Positions 53,082 to 61,428 of a stretch of 64,000 bases of DNA are shown piece by piece (positions within the stretch are counted from its first letter, which is position 1; every line of letters begins with the position of its first letter). Position numbers and translations under genes: made by a program. Below the pieces are notes generated by a model. That model was given only the letters and a program-made list of their open reading frames with translations. It did not search any database and had not been told where the DNA came from. This stretch comes from JAOEGB01 sp041262585 (GTDB lineage: Bacteria > Actinomycetota > Actinomycetes > Streptosporangiales > Streptosporangiaceae), in NCBI RefSeq assembly GCF_041262585.1, contig NZ_JBGCBZ010000007.1, positions 62,001 to 126,000 on the forward strand, given 5' to 3'.

Positions 53082-53102
53082 TTTCTGTCAATCTGACAGA
53101 AA
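53082..53102. promoter_or_regulatory. 21-bp perfect inverted repeat upstream of NrtR-like gene
   Basis: TTTCTGTCA-ATC-TGACAGAAA, with further partial symmetry (GCTA and TAGC) outside. It ends 15 bases before the ATG of the NrtR-like gene, at the expected place for autoregulation of the whole three-gene operon. Confidence 0.7.
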
Positions 53103-53151
53103 TAGCCGCGAGGTAAGACCTACAGTCCCAAGGTGGCCCCTGGCCCGGCCG

Positions 53152-53661
53152 TCAGTGAAGGATCAGCTCGTACTCGACCTGCTCGATCGGGTTGCCGTCA
53201 CCGAAGTCGTGGCCGCGGACCGCACCTGACTCGGCGAAGCCGCTCTTGGCGTAGAAGCGGCGCGACTGAGGCGTGTCACGGAGCGTCCACAGATGGATCC
53301 GCCTGAAGCCGTTCTCGCGCATCCTGTCCAGGGAAGCGGTCATCAGGGCGCTCGCGACACCACTTCCCCAGCCATCGGGATGCCCGTAGAAGCCGAAGAT
53401 CTCCGTCGACTCCGGCCGCGTCGGCGATGAGCCGAAGTAGGAGAAGGCCAGCGGTCGCCCATCCAGCGCGGCCAGCATGACGGTGTCCTTGCCCTCGACG
53501 AGCACGTCATGCCATTTGTTACGCCGGTGTCTTACCGCCTCCGCGAAGAATTCCGGAGGGAACAAGTCGGCATAGGCGGCACTCCATGCCCCCGCGTGGA
53601 TCTCGCCCACTATATCCCCATCGCCAGGTGACGCCGGGAACACGGTGAAGTCTCTGGTCAC
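53152..53661 (-). CDS. GNAT-family N-acetyltransferase
   Basis: 169-aa acetyltransferase. Acetyl-CoA-binding region FYGHPDGWGSGVASALMTASL (motif A, with G-x-G-S-G variant) and C-terminal RRFYAKSGFAESGA (motif B). Single gene upstream of the NrtR-like operon on the same strand, with the palindrome between them. Substrate unknown. Confidence 0.9.
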   Translation of the reverse strand: MTRDFTVFPASPGDGDIVGEIHAGAWSAAYADLFPPEFFAEAVRHRRNKWHDVLVEGKDTVMLAALDGRPLAFSYFGSSPTRPESTEIFGFYGHPDGWGSGVASALMTASLDRMRENGFRRIHLWTLRDTPQSRRFYAKSGFAESGAVRGHDFGDGNPIEQVEYELILH

Positions 53662-53765
53662 AAGATCACAGTACTGGACCCTGACTATAGGAGTCGATCT
53701 TGAGCCGTGCCGCAGTGCCGAGTCGCTGGCCGCCCGGTTTCAAGCCTGAGGTCTCCCGAGCGGCG

Positions 53766-54818
53766 TCACGGCTCGTCGTCCTGTCGGTCGCGCTGCCAGA
53801 GGCGTTCGCCGTCCTCGATGTGCTCGGTCGGTGTGAGTCCGATCCGGGCGGCCACGGCCATGGAGGCATGATGGCTGGGATGGATGTGGGCCTGGATCCG
53901 GGACACTGCCCTGGCGTCGAGCCACGCGACCAGGGCGGTCGCGGCCTCGGTGGCGTAGCCCTGACGCTGCCAGGACAGGCCGACCACCCAGGCGATCTCC
54001 GCGCGTCGTCCATCGTCCATGACGGTCGCCTGCATGGTGCCGACGGCCTGACCGTCGGAGCGGCGGCGGATGATCCAGTTGAGCCACTCCTGCCGGCCGT
54101 CCGGTGACCGTCCAGTGGCGATTCGGCTATAGCGCGCTCGCAGGTCCGGCAGGGTCGGCGGCGATCCGCCGATGAACGCGTACAGTTCGGGGTCGCCCAG
54201 CACCTCGGCCATGTCGGCGGCGTCCGCCATCGTGAGCGGGGTCAGCGCGATCCGCTCCGTCGCGATTCTGTCGTCCTGCCGGGTCGCCAGGTGGTAGGCC
54301 CAGCCCGGCTGCCAGTCGAAGGGGTCGCCGACGAGGTCCTCCAACGGCAGGCCGTTCAGCAGGTGGTCCAGGGCCCACCGATTGGCCCTGTGCGCGATCA
54401 CGAGGACTCGGGCGCCGGGGAATGCGGCAGCGAGGTCGTCGAGAAAGGCGCGGGTGCGGGTGACGACCTGCCGGTAGCTCTCCCCGCCTGGCCACGGCAC
54501 ATCGATGTGCGCGGCCCGTTCGGCGGCGAGCCGTGCGACGGGCATCGCGGTCATGGTGCCGTAGTCGCACTCGCGCAGTCGCGGGTCGTGGCGGATCTCG
54601 ATGTCGTGGCCCGCGAACGCGATGCGCGCGGTCTCCACAGACCGGTGCAGGTCGGAGGTGAAAACCACCGCGAGCCCGTCATCGCGGCGCCGGGCGCCCA
54701 ATTCGGCGGCCTGCTCCCGGCCTCGCGCCGAGAGCTCGCCGGGCAGTTGGCCGGTGGCGATCTCGGCCTCGTTGTCGGTCGTGGTCGAATGCGTCTCATA
54801 GATGATCGTCACCGCCAC
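53766..54818 (-). CDS. Histidine-phosphatase and GNAT fusion protein
   Basis: About 350 aa. The N-terminal half is a phosphoglycerate-mutase-like histidine phosphatase: IIYETHSTTTDNE keeps the catalytic His but the usual Arg of RHG is Thr; FTSDLHRSVETAR, RECDYGTM and VLVIAHRANR supply the other active-site residues. The C-terminal half (about 190-350) is a GNAT acetyltransferase of the RimJ/RimL type (IALTPLTMADAADMAEVLGD; VGLSWQRQGYATEAATALV). GTG 54818 follows GGGAGG closely; GTG 54812 is an alternative. The fusion implies linked dephosphorylation and acetylation of one substrate, or a resistance-type enzyme. Confidence 0.82.
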   Translation of the reverse strand: MAVTIIYETHSTTTDNEAEIATGQLPGELSARGREQAAELGARRRDDGLAVVFTSDLHRSVETARIAFAGHDIEIRHDPRLRECDYGTMTAMPVARLAAERAAHIDVPWPGGESYRQVVTRTRAFLDDLAAAFPGARVLVIAHRANRWALDHLLNGLPLEDLVGDPFDWQPGWAYHLATRQDDRIATERIALTPLTMADAADMAEVLGDPELYAFIGGSPPTLPDLRARYSRIATGRSPDGRQEWLNWIIRRRSDGQAVGTMQATVMDDGRRAEIAWVVGLSWQRQGYATEAATALVAWLDARAVSRIQAHIHPSHHASMAVAARIGLTPTEHIEDGERLWQRDRQDDEP

Positions 54819-54994
54819 AGCGCCTCCCAAATCCGTGTTCCAACCGTGGTTCACCTGCGAGAACTCAGCGACTCAGGATCTCGTCACGTCATACCGGACC
54901 ACGCCGAGTCTTGTCCGTGCCCGGACCGGCCGCCAATTGGATTTCCGTGAGACGACCTCATGTGACCGCCACCCTGGTGATTCTTGGTGTTCCG

Positions 54995-55226
54995 ATGCGC
55001 ACGGCCTTTCTCATCTCCGAACCGGCTCTCACGGCATACGTCGAGTCGCTCCCCAAGGACGACGACTCCGTGTGGGTGGACAGGTTCGTGGGCCTCTTCC
55101 CCATCCGGAGCGTCAATCGGACCGGGAATGCCGTCCTTCTTGAACGGGCAGGTTAAGGACCTCCCGGTCTCCACGGCAGACCACCTGTCCGGCAACTGGT
55201 ACGTGACCTGCACCGACTTCGACTGA
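54995..55226 (+). pseudogene. Frameshifted small hypothetical gene
   Basis: ATG 54995 reads MRTAFLISEPALTAYVESLP and VGLFPIRSVNRTGNAVLL to a TAA at 55154, while another frame continues NGQVKDLPVSTADHLSGNWY to a TGA at 55224. Joined by a 1-nt shift near 55138 they give one 77-residue protein, apparently a small actinomycete protein of unknown function. No ribosome-binding site is clear. Could also be two unrelated short frames. Confidence 0.45.
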
Positions 55227-55351
55227 CCTCGCCAATGGCGACCGAGGGCCACAGGCCTGCCGGTTCCGCTGAGTCGCCGGGGGGTATTGCTTCTTGGTTC
55301 ACGTATCTATGATGTGAAGGGCGACAGAACACAAGATACAGCGGAGGCGTC

Positions 55352-56608
55352 ATGTCCGTACCGACGGGTGCCGAAACGCTCCTGATGGAGCTCATGATGA
55401 AGACCCCGGAGACGGTGCGGGACCCGTACCCGCACTATCACGCGCTTCGGGCGGCCGATCCGCACTATCGGCTGGAGATCCCCGGGCAGGGGTCGGGCTG
55501 GGTGCTGACCACGTACGACGACTGCCGGTTGTCGATGAAGAGCCCGGCGTTCGACAAGTCGGGCGTACGGCCGAAGCTGGGCAAGGAGCGCGGAGACGAG
55601 CGGATCAGGACCCTGCTGTTCCTCGACGGGCCGGAGCACACGCGGCTGCGGGGGCTGATCAGCAGCGCCTTCACCCCGCGCCGGGTGGAGAAGCTGCGGC
55701 CCAAGCTGGAAGCCCAGGTGGCCAAGCTCATCGACCCCATGCGCGAGAGCGTCCCGGCCGGTGGCGGTGAGGTCGACCTGGTCAAGGCGTTCGCGCATCC
55801 GCTGCCGATCGCGGTCATCGGCGAGCTGGTCGGGGTGCCGGAGGAGGAATGGGCGCGGCTGCGCGAGCTGACCAAGCGGGCCAGCACGGCCGTCGACACG
55901 GTCTACATCCACGACCTCGACATGCTGCGCGAGGCGGACGCGGCCATGACCGAGATGGAGGAGTACTTCACCGAGCTGCTCGAACAGCGGCGCAAGGACC
56001 CGGAGGACGACCTGATCTCGGGCCTTTCGACGGTCGAGATCGACGGCGACCGGCTCAGCGTCGAGGAGCTCGTCTCGGTGGTCGTGCTGCTGTTCAGCGC
56101 CGGATTCCACACGATGACCGACCTGATCAGCCTCGGCACGTCGGCGCTGTGCCAGAATCCCGAGGAGATGGCCCGGCTGCGGGCCGACCGGTCGCTGCTG
56201 GCTCCGGCGGTTGAGGAGTTCCTGCGGTACGACTCGCCGATCCAGATCACCGGCCGTAGCGTCATTCAGGACACCACGCTCACCGACGGCACCGCGATCT
56301 CGGCGGGGGAGCAGATCGTCGTGGTGATCGGCGCGGCCAACCGCGACCCGGTCAAGTTCAAGGACCCCGACAGGCTCGACCTGACCCGCTACGCGGGCGC
56401 GCAGCCCGCCGAGCCGCCGTTGTCGTTCGCGTGGGGCGCCCACCATTGCCTCGGCGTGCAACTGGCCCGGCTGGAGGGGACGCTGGCGTTCGGCGCGCTG
56501 CTCGACACGTTCGCCGACATCCAGCTCGCCTCGCAGGACTTCGACTACAAGGCGAGCGGGATGTTCCGGGGGTTCAGCACGCTGCCGCTTCAGGTCGTGC
56601 CGAGCTGA
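55352..56608 (+). CDS. Cytochrome P450
   Basis: 418-aa bacterial P450. Heme ligand motif FAWGAHHCLGVQLAR, K-helix ExxR in EEFLRYDSP, and DGPEHTRLRGLISSAF (C-helix region) are clear. The I-helix reads SAGFHTMTDLISLG, with His in place of the usual acidic residue before Thr, so oxygen activation may differ. GGAGG lies 6 bases before ATG. It is convergent with the LanB-like gene (19-base overlap) and probably tailors the product of the adjoining cluster. Confidence 0.92.
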   Translation: MSVPTGAETLLMELMMKTPETVRDPYPHYHALRAADPHYRLEIPGQGSGWVLTTYDDCRLSMKSPAFDKSGVRPKLGKERGDERIRTLLFLDGPEHTRLRGLISSAFTPRRVEKLRPKLEAQVAKLIDPMRESVPAGGGEVDLVKAFAHPLPIAVIGELVGVPEEEWARLRELTKRASTAVDTVYIHDLDMLREADAAMTEMEEYFTELLEQRRKDPEDDLISGLSTVEIDGDRLSVEELVSVVVLLFSAGFHTMTDLISLGTSALCQNPEEMARLRADRSLLAPAVEEFLRYDSPIQITGRSVIQDTTLTDGTAISAGEQIVVVIGAANRDPVKFKDPDRLDLTRYAGAQPAEPPLSFAWGAHHCLGVQLARLEGTLAFGALLDTFADIQLASQDFDYKASGMFRGFSTLPLQVVPS

Positions 56609-58938
56609 TCGACGAACTGCAGTCGTAGCTCACTGGTGTACAGCTCGCCCTCGGCGTCGGCCAGCCAGGTCTCGCCGGGGGCGGGCGACATCTCGCTGAA
56701 GGTGACGGTGGCCCCCGGCGTCTCGGCGGCGGACCGCACCAGCTGCGCCAGGTTGGCCACCTGCACCTCGCTGCCGAAGTCCGCGAACACCGGCTTCGGC
56801 TCGGTGCTGATGGCCGCGAACAGGATCCTCGGCAGGCCGGTACGGCGCAGCCAGCGGTGCGCGGCCACGAACAGCTCCTGGTCGCTCGCCCCGCGCGTCC
56901 ACTCCAGATCCGCGACCGGGAACGAGCGCGACGCGCGGAACAGCACGAGGCCGTCGATGGTGACCCGGGGCGTCCGCTCGTGCCCACGGACCACCAGCTT
57001 GAGCAGGTCGACGATCTCGTTGACCGTCCACATGCCGCAGATCTCGGCCACGTCGAACCAGTGCTCCGAGCCGGGCACGCCCGCTTCGAGCCGGCCGTCG
57101 GCGGCTCGCCGTACGCGCAGGCCGCACAGTGGCAGCAGCCGGTCGGTGTCGGGCGCGGGGTACTGCGACACGCAGAGCCACCAGTCGTCGGGTCCCTGCC
57201 CGGCGTATGCTCTCGCGACCACCTTGGGGAAGTCCTTGACCGGGCTGAGCATCACCCGCCCGCGCGGGATGATCGTGTCGAACATGCGCCGCCGCTCGAC
57301 CGGGTCGGGATGCGACCACGACATCGCGCCGCACTCGATCGGGCTGTAGGTCGAGTGCGCCTCGCCGAGGATCGCGTAGAACTCGCCGCGCGCGAACGCC
57401 TCCGGGTCGGTCGCGGCCACATGGAGGTCGACGCTGTGGATCCGGCCCCAGGTCCAGCTCGGCGCGGACGCGGGGAACGCCGCGCGGACCAGCGGCCCGA
57501 GCGCCTCGCTGGTGTGTGCGATCTCGGGGGCGTCGGTGTCCATGCCGAGCAGGTCACGCCAGCGTCGGGTGAACTCGGCCATCAGCCGGTCCAGCGGCCG
57601 GTCGCCGGGGATGAACACCTGGTCGGCGACCGAGAAGACCAGCTCGTTGAAGCCGACGTCCGCGCCTTCCGCGCCTTCCGTGGTTCCCGAAGCGGTCGTC
57701 AAGGCGTCGAAGGCGTCCGACAAGGTGGCGCGCAGGGCACGCGCGGCCTCTTCGGCGAACCAGCGGAACCCGGTCAGCAGCAGTCCCAGCGGCTCGGTCA
57801 CCGCTTCCAGCACCTGCGGGCCGAACGACACCTCGACGTCGCGGGTCGCCTCCAGGTACAGCAGCCGCCGCCCGCCGTACGCCTGGCCGGGGCGGCGGCT
57901 GGGGTCGACGCCGGTCAGCTCGGTGAAAACGGTCTCCAACTCCTGCATCCGGGTCACCAGCGCGGCCGGCTCGCGGCACTCGGCGACCGCGCCCACCGCG
58001 GCCTCTATCCGGTCGAGCCTGCCGAGCGCCGCCGCGCGGACCCGCGGGTCGCCGATCCGGCCGAGCCGCTCACGCAGGTCCACCTCGGCGCGCTGACGCA
58101 GCGAGCATTCCAGGTCCCAGAAGGCGAGCTGCCTGCTCACCAGTCCCTCGATGGCGGCGAAGACCTCTTCCTCCTCGTACGGCAGGGCGGCGGCCACCTC
58201 GCGAGCGCTCCGCGTGTGGTCGAGGAGCGCGAAGACCGTCGCCTCGAGCGGCTCCAGCGTGACCGGGCCGCCCAGGGTGAGCAGCGTGACGCCGTCGCCG
58301 GCGAGGTGGCAGGCGTGGTGCGGGCGGGGCGCGACCCACGGCCGGATCTCCGGGTCACGGCCCATGACCTGGGCGAGCGTGTCGACCGCCCACGGCTCGA
58401 GGAACACGCTGCGCGAGCCCGTCACGGCCGCGCCCGGTTTGATCCGCAGCGGTTCGCCCTCGTCTCGCAGGGCGAACCAGACACTCGGGCCGAAGAAGCC
58501 GATGGTCTCGTTCTTGGCGCAGTAGCGCGTCCAGTACTTCGCCAGCAGCCGCTGCCGCTTGCGCAGGCGCTGGTTGCGAGGGGTGTCGCGGCCCGTCTCA
58601 CCCAACGGCACGATCATGGACTCGACGACGTCCGGGTTCTGCCAGGCGATGGCCTCCAGGACGTCGGCGCGGCGGGCGACCGCGGCCAGCCGCTCGTTCT
58701 GGCGCTCTCCGGCGGCCTGGGCCGCCTCGGTCAGCCGGGCCCGGGCCGCTCCGGTGTCGCGACCCTGTTCCTCCGCGTCGAGCAGTTCGCCGACGGCAGT
58801 GACATATGCGTCATCGGACAGGCGCAGCAACTGCCCGATCGGGAATCCGGCGCTGCGCAGGACCCCCTGGGACCATAACCCGAAGTTTTGAGGGAGGGAG
58901 ATCAGCTTGCCGGAGGATGCTCCAGTATCACCGTACAT
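56590..58938 (-). CDS. LanB-like protein (lantibiotic dehydratase family, possibly PEARL-type)
   Basis: 782-aa protein of the lantibiotic-dehydratase superfamily. N-terminal landmarks: SLPQNFGLWSQGVLRSAGFP and LAKYWTRYCAKNETIGFFGP, the latter corresponding to the tRNA-Glu-dependent glutamylation domain motif. Later come FNELVFSVADQVFIPGDRPLD and LCVSQYPAPD. Canonical LanB is about 1000 aa including an elimination domain; this is shorter and I see no clear SpaB_C-like elimination region, so it could use aminoacyl-tRNA to extend a carrier peptide (PEARL-like) or act in another way. No precursor peptide gene was found within the window. Promoter shared with the divergent thioesterase gene. Confidence 0.8.
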   Translation of the reverse strand: MYGDTGASSGKLISLPQNFGLWSQGVLRSAGFPIGQLLRLSDDAYVTAVGELLDAEEQGRDTGAARARLTEAAQAAGERQNERLAAVARRADVLEAIAWQNPDVVESMIVPLGETGRDTPRNQRLRKRQRLLAKYWTRYCAKNETIGFFGPSVWFALRDEGEPLRIKPGAAVTGSRSVFLEPWAVDTLAQVMGRDPEIRPWVAPRPHHACHLAGDGVTLLTLGGPVTLEPLEATVFALLDHTRSAREVAAALPYEEEEVFAAIEGLVSRQLAFWDLECSLRQRAEVDLRERLGRIGDPRVRAAALGRLDRIEAAVGAVAECREPAALVTRMQELETVFTELTGVDPSRRPGQAYGGRRLLYLEATRDVEVSFGPQVLEAVTEPLGLLLTGFRWFAEEAARALRATLSDAFDALTTASGTTEGAEGADVGFNELVFSVADQVFIPGDRPLDRLMAEFTRRWRDLLGMDTDAPEIAHTSEALGPLVRAAFPASAPSWTWGRIHSVDLHVAATDPEAFARGEFYAILGEAHSTYSPIECGAMSWSHPDPVERRRMFDTIIPRGRVMLSPVKDFPKVVARAYAGQGPDDWWLCVSQYPAPDTDRLLPLCGLRVRRAADGRLEAGVPGSEHWFDVAEICGMWTVNEIVDLLKLVVRGHERTPRVTIDGLVLFRASRSFPVADLEWTRGASDQELFVAAHRWLRRTGLPRILFAAISTEPKPVFADFGSEVQVANLAQLVRSAAETPGATVTFSEMSPAPGETWLADAEGELYTSELRLQFVDQLGTT

Positions 58939-58980
58939 GCCGTCAATCTAGGTAGCCGTTCCGTCGTTGTCTAGATTGTT

Positions 58981-58994
58981 CTATCTTTGACTAG
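58981..58994 (+). promoter_or_regulatory. Shared promoter motif, LanB/thioesterase intergenic copy
   Basis: CTATCTTTGACTAG, 34 bases before the thioesterase ATG. It contains a TTGACT hexamer that could be a -35 box. A near copy lies at 62398-62411, also 34 bases before the ABC ATPase start. Around it are imperfect arms GTTGTCTAG and CTAGATAAC (8 of 9 matching as inverted repeat). Confidence 0.45.
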
Positions 58995-59028
58995 ATAACA
59001 GATACAAGATCAATTGGAGGGCGCGGCG

Positions 59029-59904
59029 ATGGCGGACCTTGGGCTGGACACGGACGTCGAGCAGCTCGATGACCTGCGCTTCCGTGCGGTGCTTTCGGAG
59101 GACTGGAACGTTTGGGGGCCCATCGGGGGCTACCTCGCCTCGGTCGCGCTCCGCGCGGCGGGCCGAGCCTCGGGGATGGCCCGGCCGGCGAGCATCAGCT
59201 GCGACTTCCTCAACGTCGCGCGGTTCGAGGAGGTCGGCATCGAGGTGACCCGGCTGCGGTCCAGCCGGCGGACCGAGGCCCTGCGCGTCAGCATGACGCA
59301 GCGCGACCGGGCCGTGCTGGACGCGACGGTGTGGGCCGCCGCGGGCGATCTGGCCGGGCCGGACGAGCGCCTGGCCGCGGCGCCCGACGTGCCCGAGCCC
59401 GAGCGGGTGCCGACCATCGAGGAGCGGGCCGCCGAATGGGGGCAGATGTCGTTCCCGCAGCTCGCCAACTGCGAGACCCGGCCGGTTTCGTGGTTCGAGG
59501 GCATGCCCGGCGGCTTCGGCGAGGTGAACATGCGCGGCTGGATGCGGTTGCGCCCGCGACCGGTCTTCCCCGGCGACCTGTGGCTGGACGCCTGCCGCGC
59601 GCTGCTGCACATCGACACCTCCGCGTTCCCCGCGGTGCTGCTCGCCTGCCCGCCCGGGGTGCCGTTCTTCGTCGCCCCCACCATGCAACTGCAGGTGTCG
59701 TTCCACGACGCGGCACCCGAGGCCGAATGGCTGCTGGTCGAGGGCTACGGCATGTCCGTACGGCACGGTCTGGCGGCCGGCCGGGCGGCCGTGTGGTCGC
59801 CCGACGGGCGCCTGATCGCGACCGGGGCCCAGCAGATGCTGTGCCGGGTGGTGGAGACCGAGCAGTTCGGTGAGTCGGCCCCGCCCACCAACGCTAGGTC
59901 GTAG
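59029..59904 (+). CDS. Double-hotdog acyl-CoA thioesterase family protein
   Basis: 291-aa protein of the acyl-CoA thioesterase (4HBT-like/TesB) type. ATG 59029 is preferred for GGAGGG 7 bases upstream. N-terminal hotdog: WNVWGPIGGYLASVALRAAG (helix with GGY substrate loop) and DFLNVARFEEVGIEVTRLRS; C-terminal hotdog ending VEGYGMSVRHGLAAGRAAVW. In the cluster it could release or edit an acyl chain. Divergent from the LanB-like gene, 11-base convergent overlap with the permease gene. Confidence 0.85.
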   Translation: MADLGLDTDVEQLDDLRFRAVLSEDWNVWGPIGGYLASVALRAAGRASGMARPASISCDFLNVARFEEVGIEVTRLRSSRRTEALRVSMTQRDRAVLDATVWAAAGDLAGPDERLAAAPDVPEPERVPTIEERAAEWGQMSFPQLANCETRPVSWFEGMPGGFGEVNMRGWMRLRPRPVFPGDLWLDACRALLHIDTSAFPAVLLACPPGVPFFVAPTMQLQVSFHDAAPEAEWLLVEGYGMSVRHGLAAGRAAVWSPDGRLIATGAQQMLCRVVETEQFGESAPPTNARS

Positions 59905-60661
59905 TCCGGGCGGTGAACCGCCGTACCGCGAGGAGGGCGCACAGCGCGCTCACGCCGAGCGTCCACGCCAGCGTCTGCAGCAGCGGGACGGCCACCGGGC
60001 CGCCGCTGGACAGACCGATCATCGCGTTGTCGGCGACCGACAGCGGATTGGCCCGGACGACCGGCCGCACCACCGACGGGAAGTTCTCCACCGGCACGAA
60101 CCCCGACGACAGGAAGAACAGCAGCAGCGTCGGCCCGTTCAGCGCGTTCAACGGCCCGAGGTCGGTGCGGGCCGCCAGCGCCACGAGCACCGCCACCCAC
60201 GACATCATCATGGCGAACAGCGCGAACACCCCGAAGTACGCCAGCGCCGCCGGCGTCCCCTGGGTGAACCTGAACCCGGCGGCGTACGCGACGGCGGTGG
60301 CCACCACGGCCGTCAGCAGCCCCGAGCAGACATCCCCCGCCACCCGGCCCACAAGCACGGAACCGAACCTGATCGGCAGGGTGCGGAACCGGTCGAGCAT
60401 GCCGTCGTTCAGGTCGCGGTAGAACCCGACCGACGCCAGGCCCGCGCCCAGCGTGGCCGTGGAAAGAACGATCAGCGGCGCCAGGCGGCCGATGTACCCG
60501 AACGTCCCGGCCGAGTCGCCGATCAGTCCGCCGAGCAGCGCCAGCATCATGAACATCAGGATCAGCGGCATGACGAGCGCGCTCAGCACGCGCGCCGGGG
60601 AGCGCAGGAACCGGCGCAGGTTCCGGCCCGCCATCAGCGAGGCCTGCAGCGTGAAGGTCAT
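59894..60661 (-). CDS. ABC-2 family permease (exporter subunit 2)
   Basis: 255-aa membrane protein with six helices (SALVMPLILMFMMLALLGGL; SVLVGRVAGDVCSGLLTAVV). DrrB-type loop FYRDLNDGMLDRFRTLPIRF. ATG 60661 overlaps the preceding permease stop (ATGA). Third gene of the ATPase-permease-permease operon likely exporting the cluster product. Confidence 0.9.
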   Translation of the reverse strand: MTFTLQASLMAGRNLRRFLRSPARVLSALVMPLILMFMMLALLGGLIGDSAGTFGYIGRLAPLIVLSTATLGAGLASVGFYRDLNDGMLDRFRTLPIRFGSVLVGRVAGDVCSGLLTAVVATAVAYAAGFRFTQGTPAALAYFGVFALFAMMMSWVAVLVALAARTDLGPLNALNGPTLLLFFLSSGFVPVENFPSVVRPVVRANPLSVADNAMIGLSSGGPVAVPLLQTLAWTLGVSALCALLAVRRFTARTTT

Positions 60662-61428
60662 GACATCCTCCGGAACGCCGTCATCGCCGACCAGAAGAAC
60701 AGCAGGGTCAGCCCGGCGATCCAGGCCACGGCCTGCCACACCGGCGCGTACGAGGGACCGCCCGCCGCGAGGGCGCGCAGCCCGTCGGCGACGGCCGTGA
60801 ACGGCGAGAGCCGCACGACCGGCTGCAGCCAGCCGGGAAAGCCCTGCACCGGTACGAACGCGGTCGAGAAGTTGATGAGCGGCAGGAAGGGCACGAACAG
60901 CATCGCGGTCACCGCGTCGACCCGCCGCATGGCGATCCCGAACGCGCCCGTTCCCGTGGCCAGGGCCACCCAGAACGCGAGCGCGAGCAGCAGGAACCCC
61001 AGCGCGCCCAGCGGCCCGCCCTCGAACCGGAACCCGGTCAGCAGCCCCGCCAGCACCACGACCAGCACCGAGATCGCGGCCGGAAGCAGGTCGGCGGCGA
61101 GCCGTCCCGCGAGGATCGCCCCCCGATGGATGGGCATCTGCCGGTAGCGGTCGAACAGCCCGCTGCGCTGGTCTCGCCACGCGAACTGGCCGGTCGCGAT
61201 CGCGCCGAGCCCCATCGCCTGGACGACTATCCCCGGCGGGAAGAAGGCGCCGAAGTCGACGCCGCGGCTCTCGAGCAGGTTGTGCAACACCACGTAGAAC
61301 GCGACGAAGAACAGCAGCGGGTTGACGACCGCCGCCACCAGCCCCTTCACGTTGAGCACCCGAAGGTTGCGCGCCGCCAGCACACCCGCGCCCCGCACCA
61401 GCCCCGCGGCCGGGGTCGCCGCCGTCAT
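60658..61428 (-). CDS. ABC-2 family permease (exporter subunit 1)
   Basis: 256-aa membrane protein with six helices and the DrrB-type loop WRDQRSGLFDRYRQMPIHRG, paralogous to the next permease. ATG 61428 overlaps the ATPase stop (ATGA), so all three exporter genes are translationally coupled. Confidence 0.9.
   Translation of the reverse strand: MTAATPAAGLVRGAGVLAARNLRVLNVKGLVAAVVNPLLFFVAFYVVLHNLLESRGVDFGAFFPPGIVVQAMGLGAIATGQFAWRDQRSGLFDRYRQMPIHRGAILAGRLAADLLPAAISVLVVVLAGLLTGFRFEGGPLGALGFLLLALAFWVALATGTGAFGIAMRRVDAVTAMLFVPFLPLINFSTAFVPVQGFPGWLQPVVRLSPFTAVADGLRALAAGGPSYAPVWQAVAWIAGLTLLFFWSAMTAFRRMS

Noticed and set aside
58939..59028. Possible RiPP precursor peptide next to the LanB-like gene
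   Set aside because: The gap is only 90 bases, AT-rich and promoter-like; no start codon with a peptide-length frame was found there.
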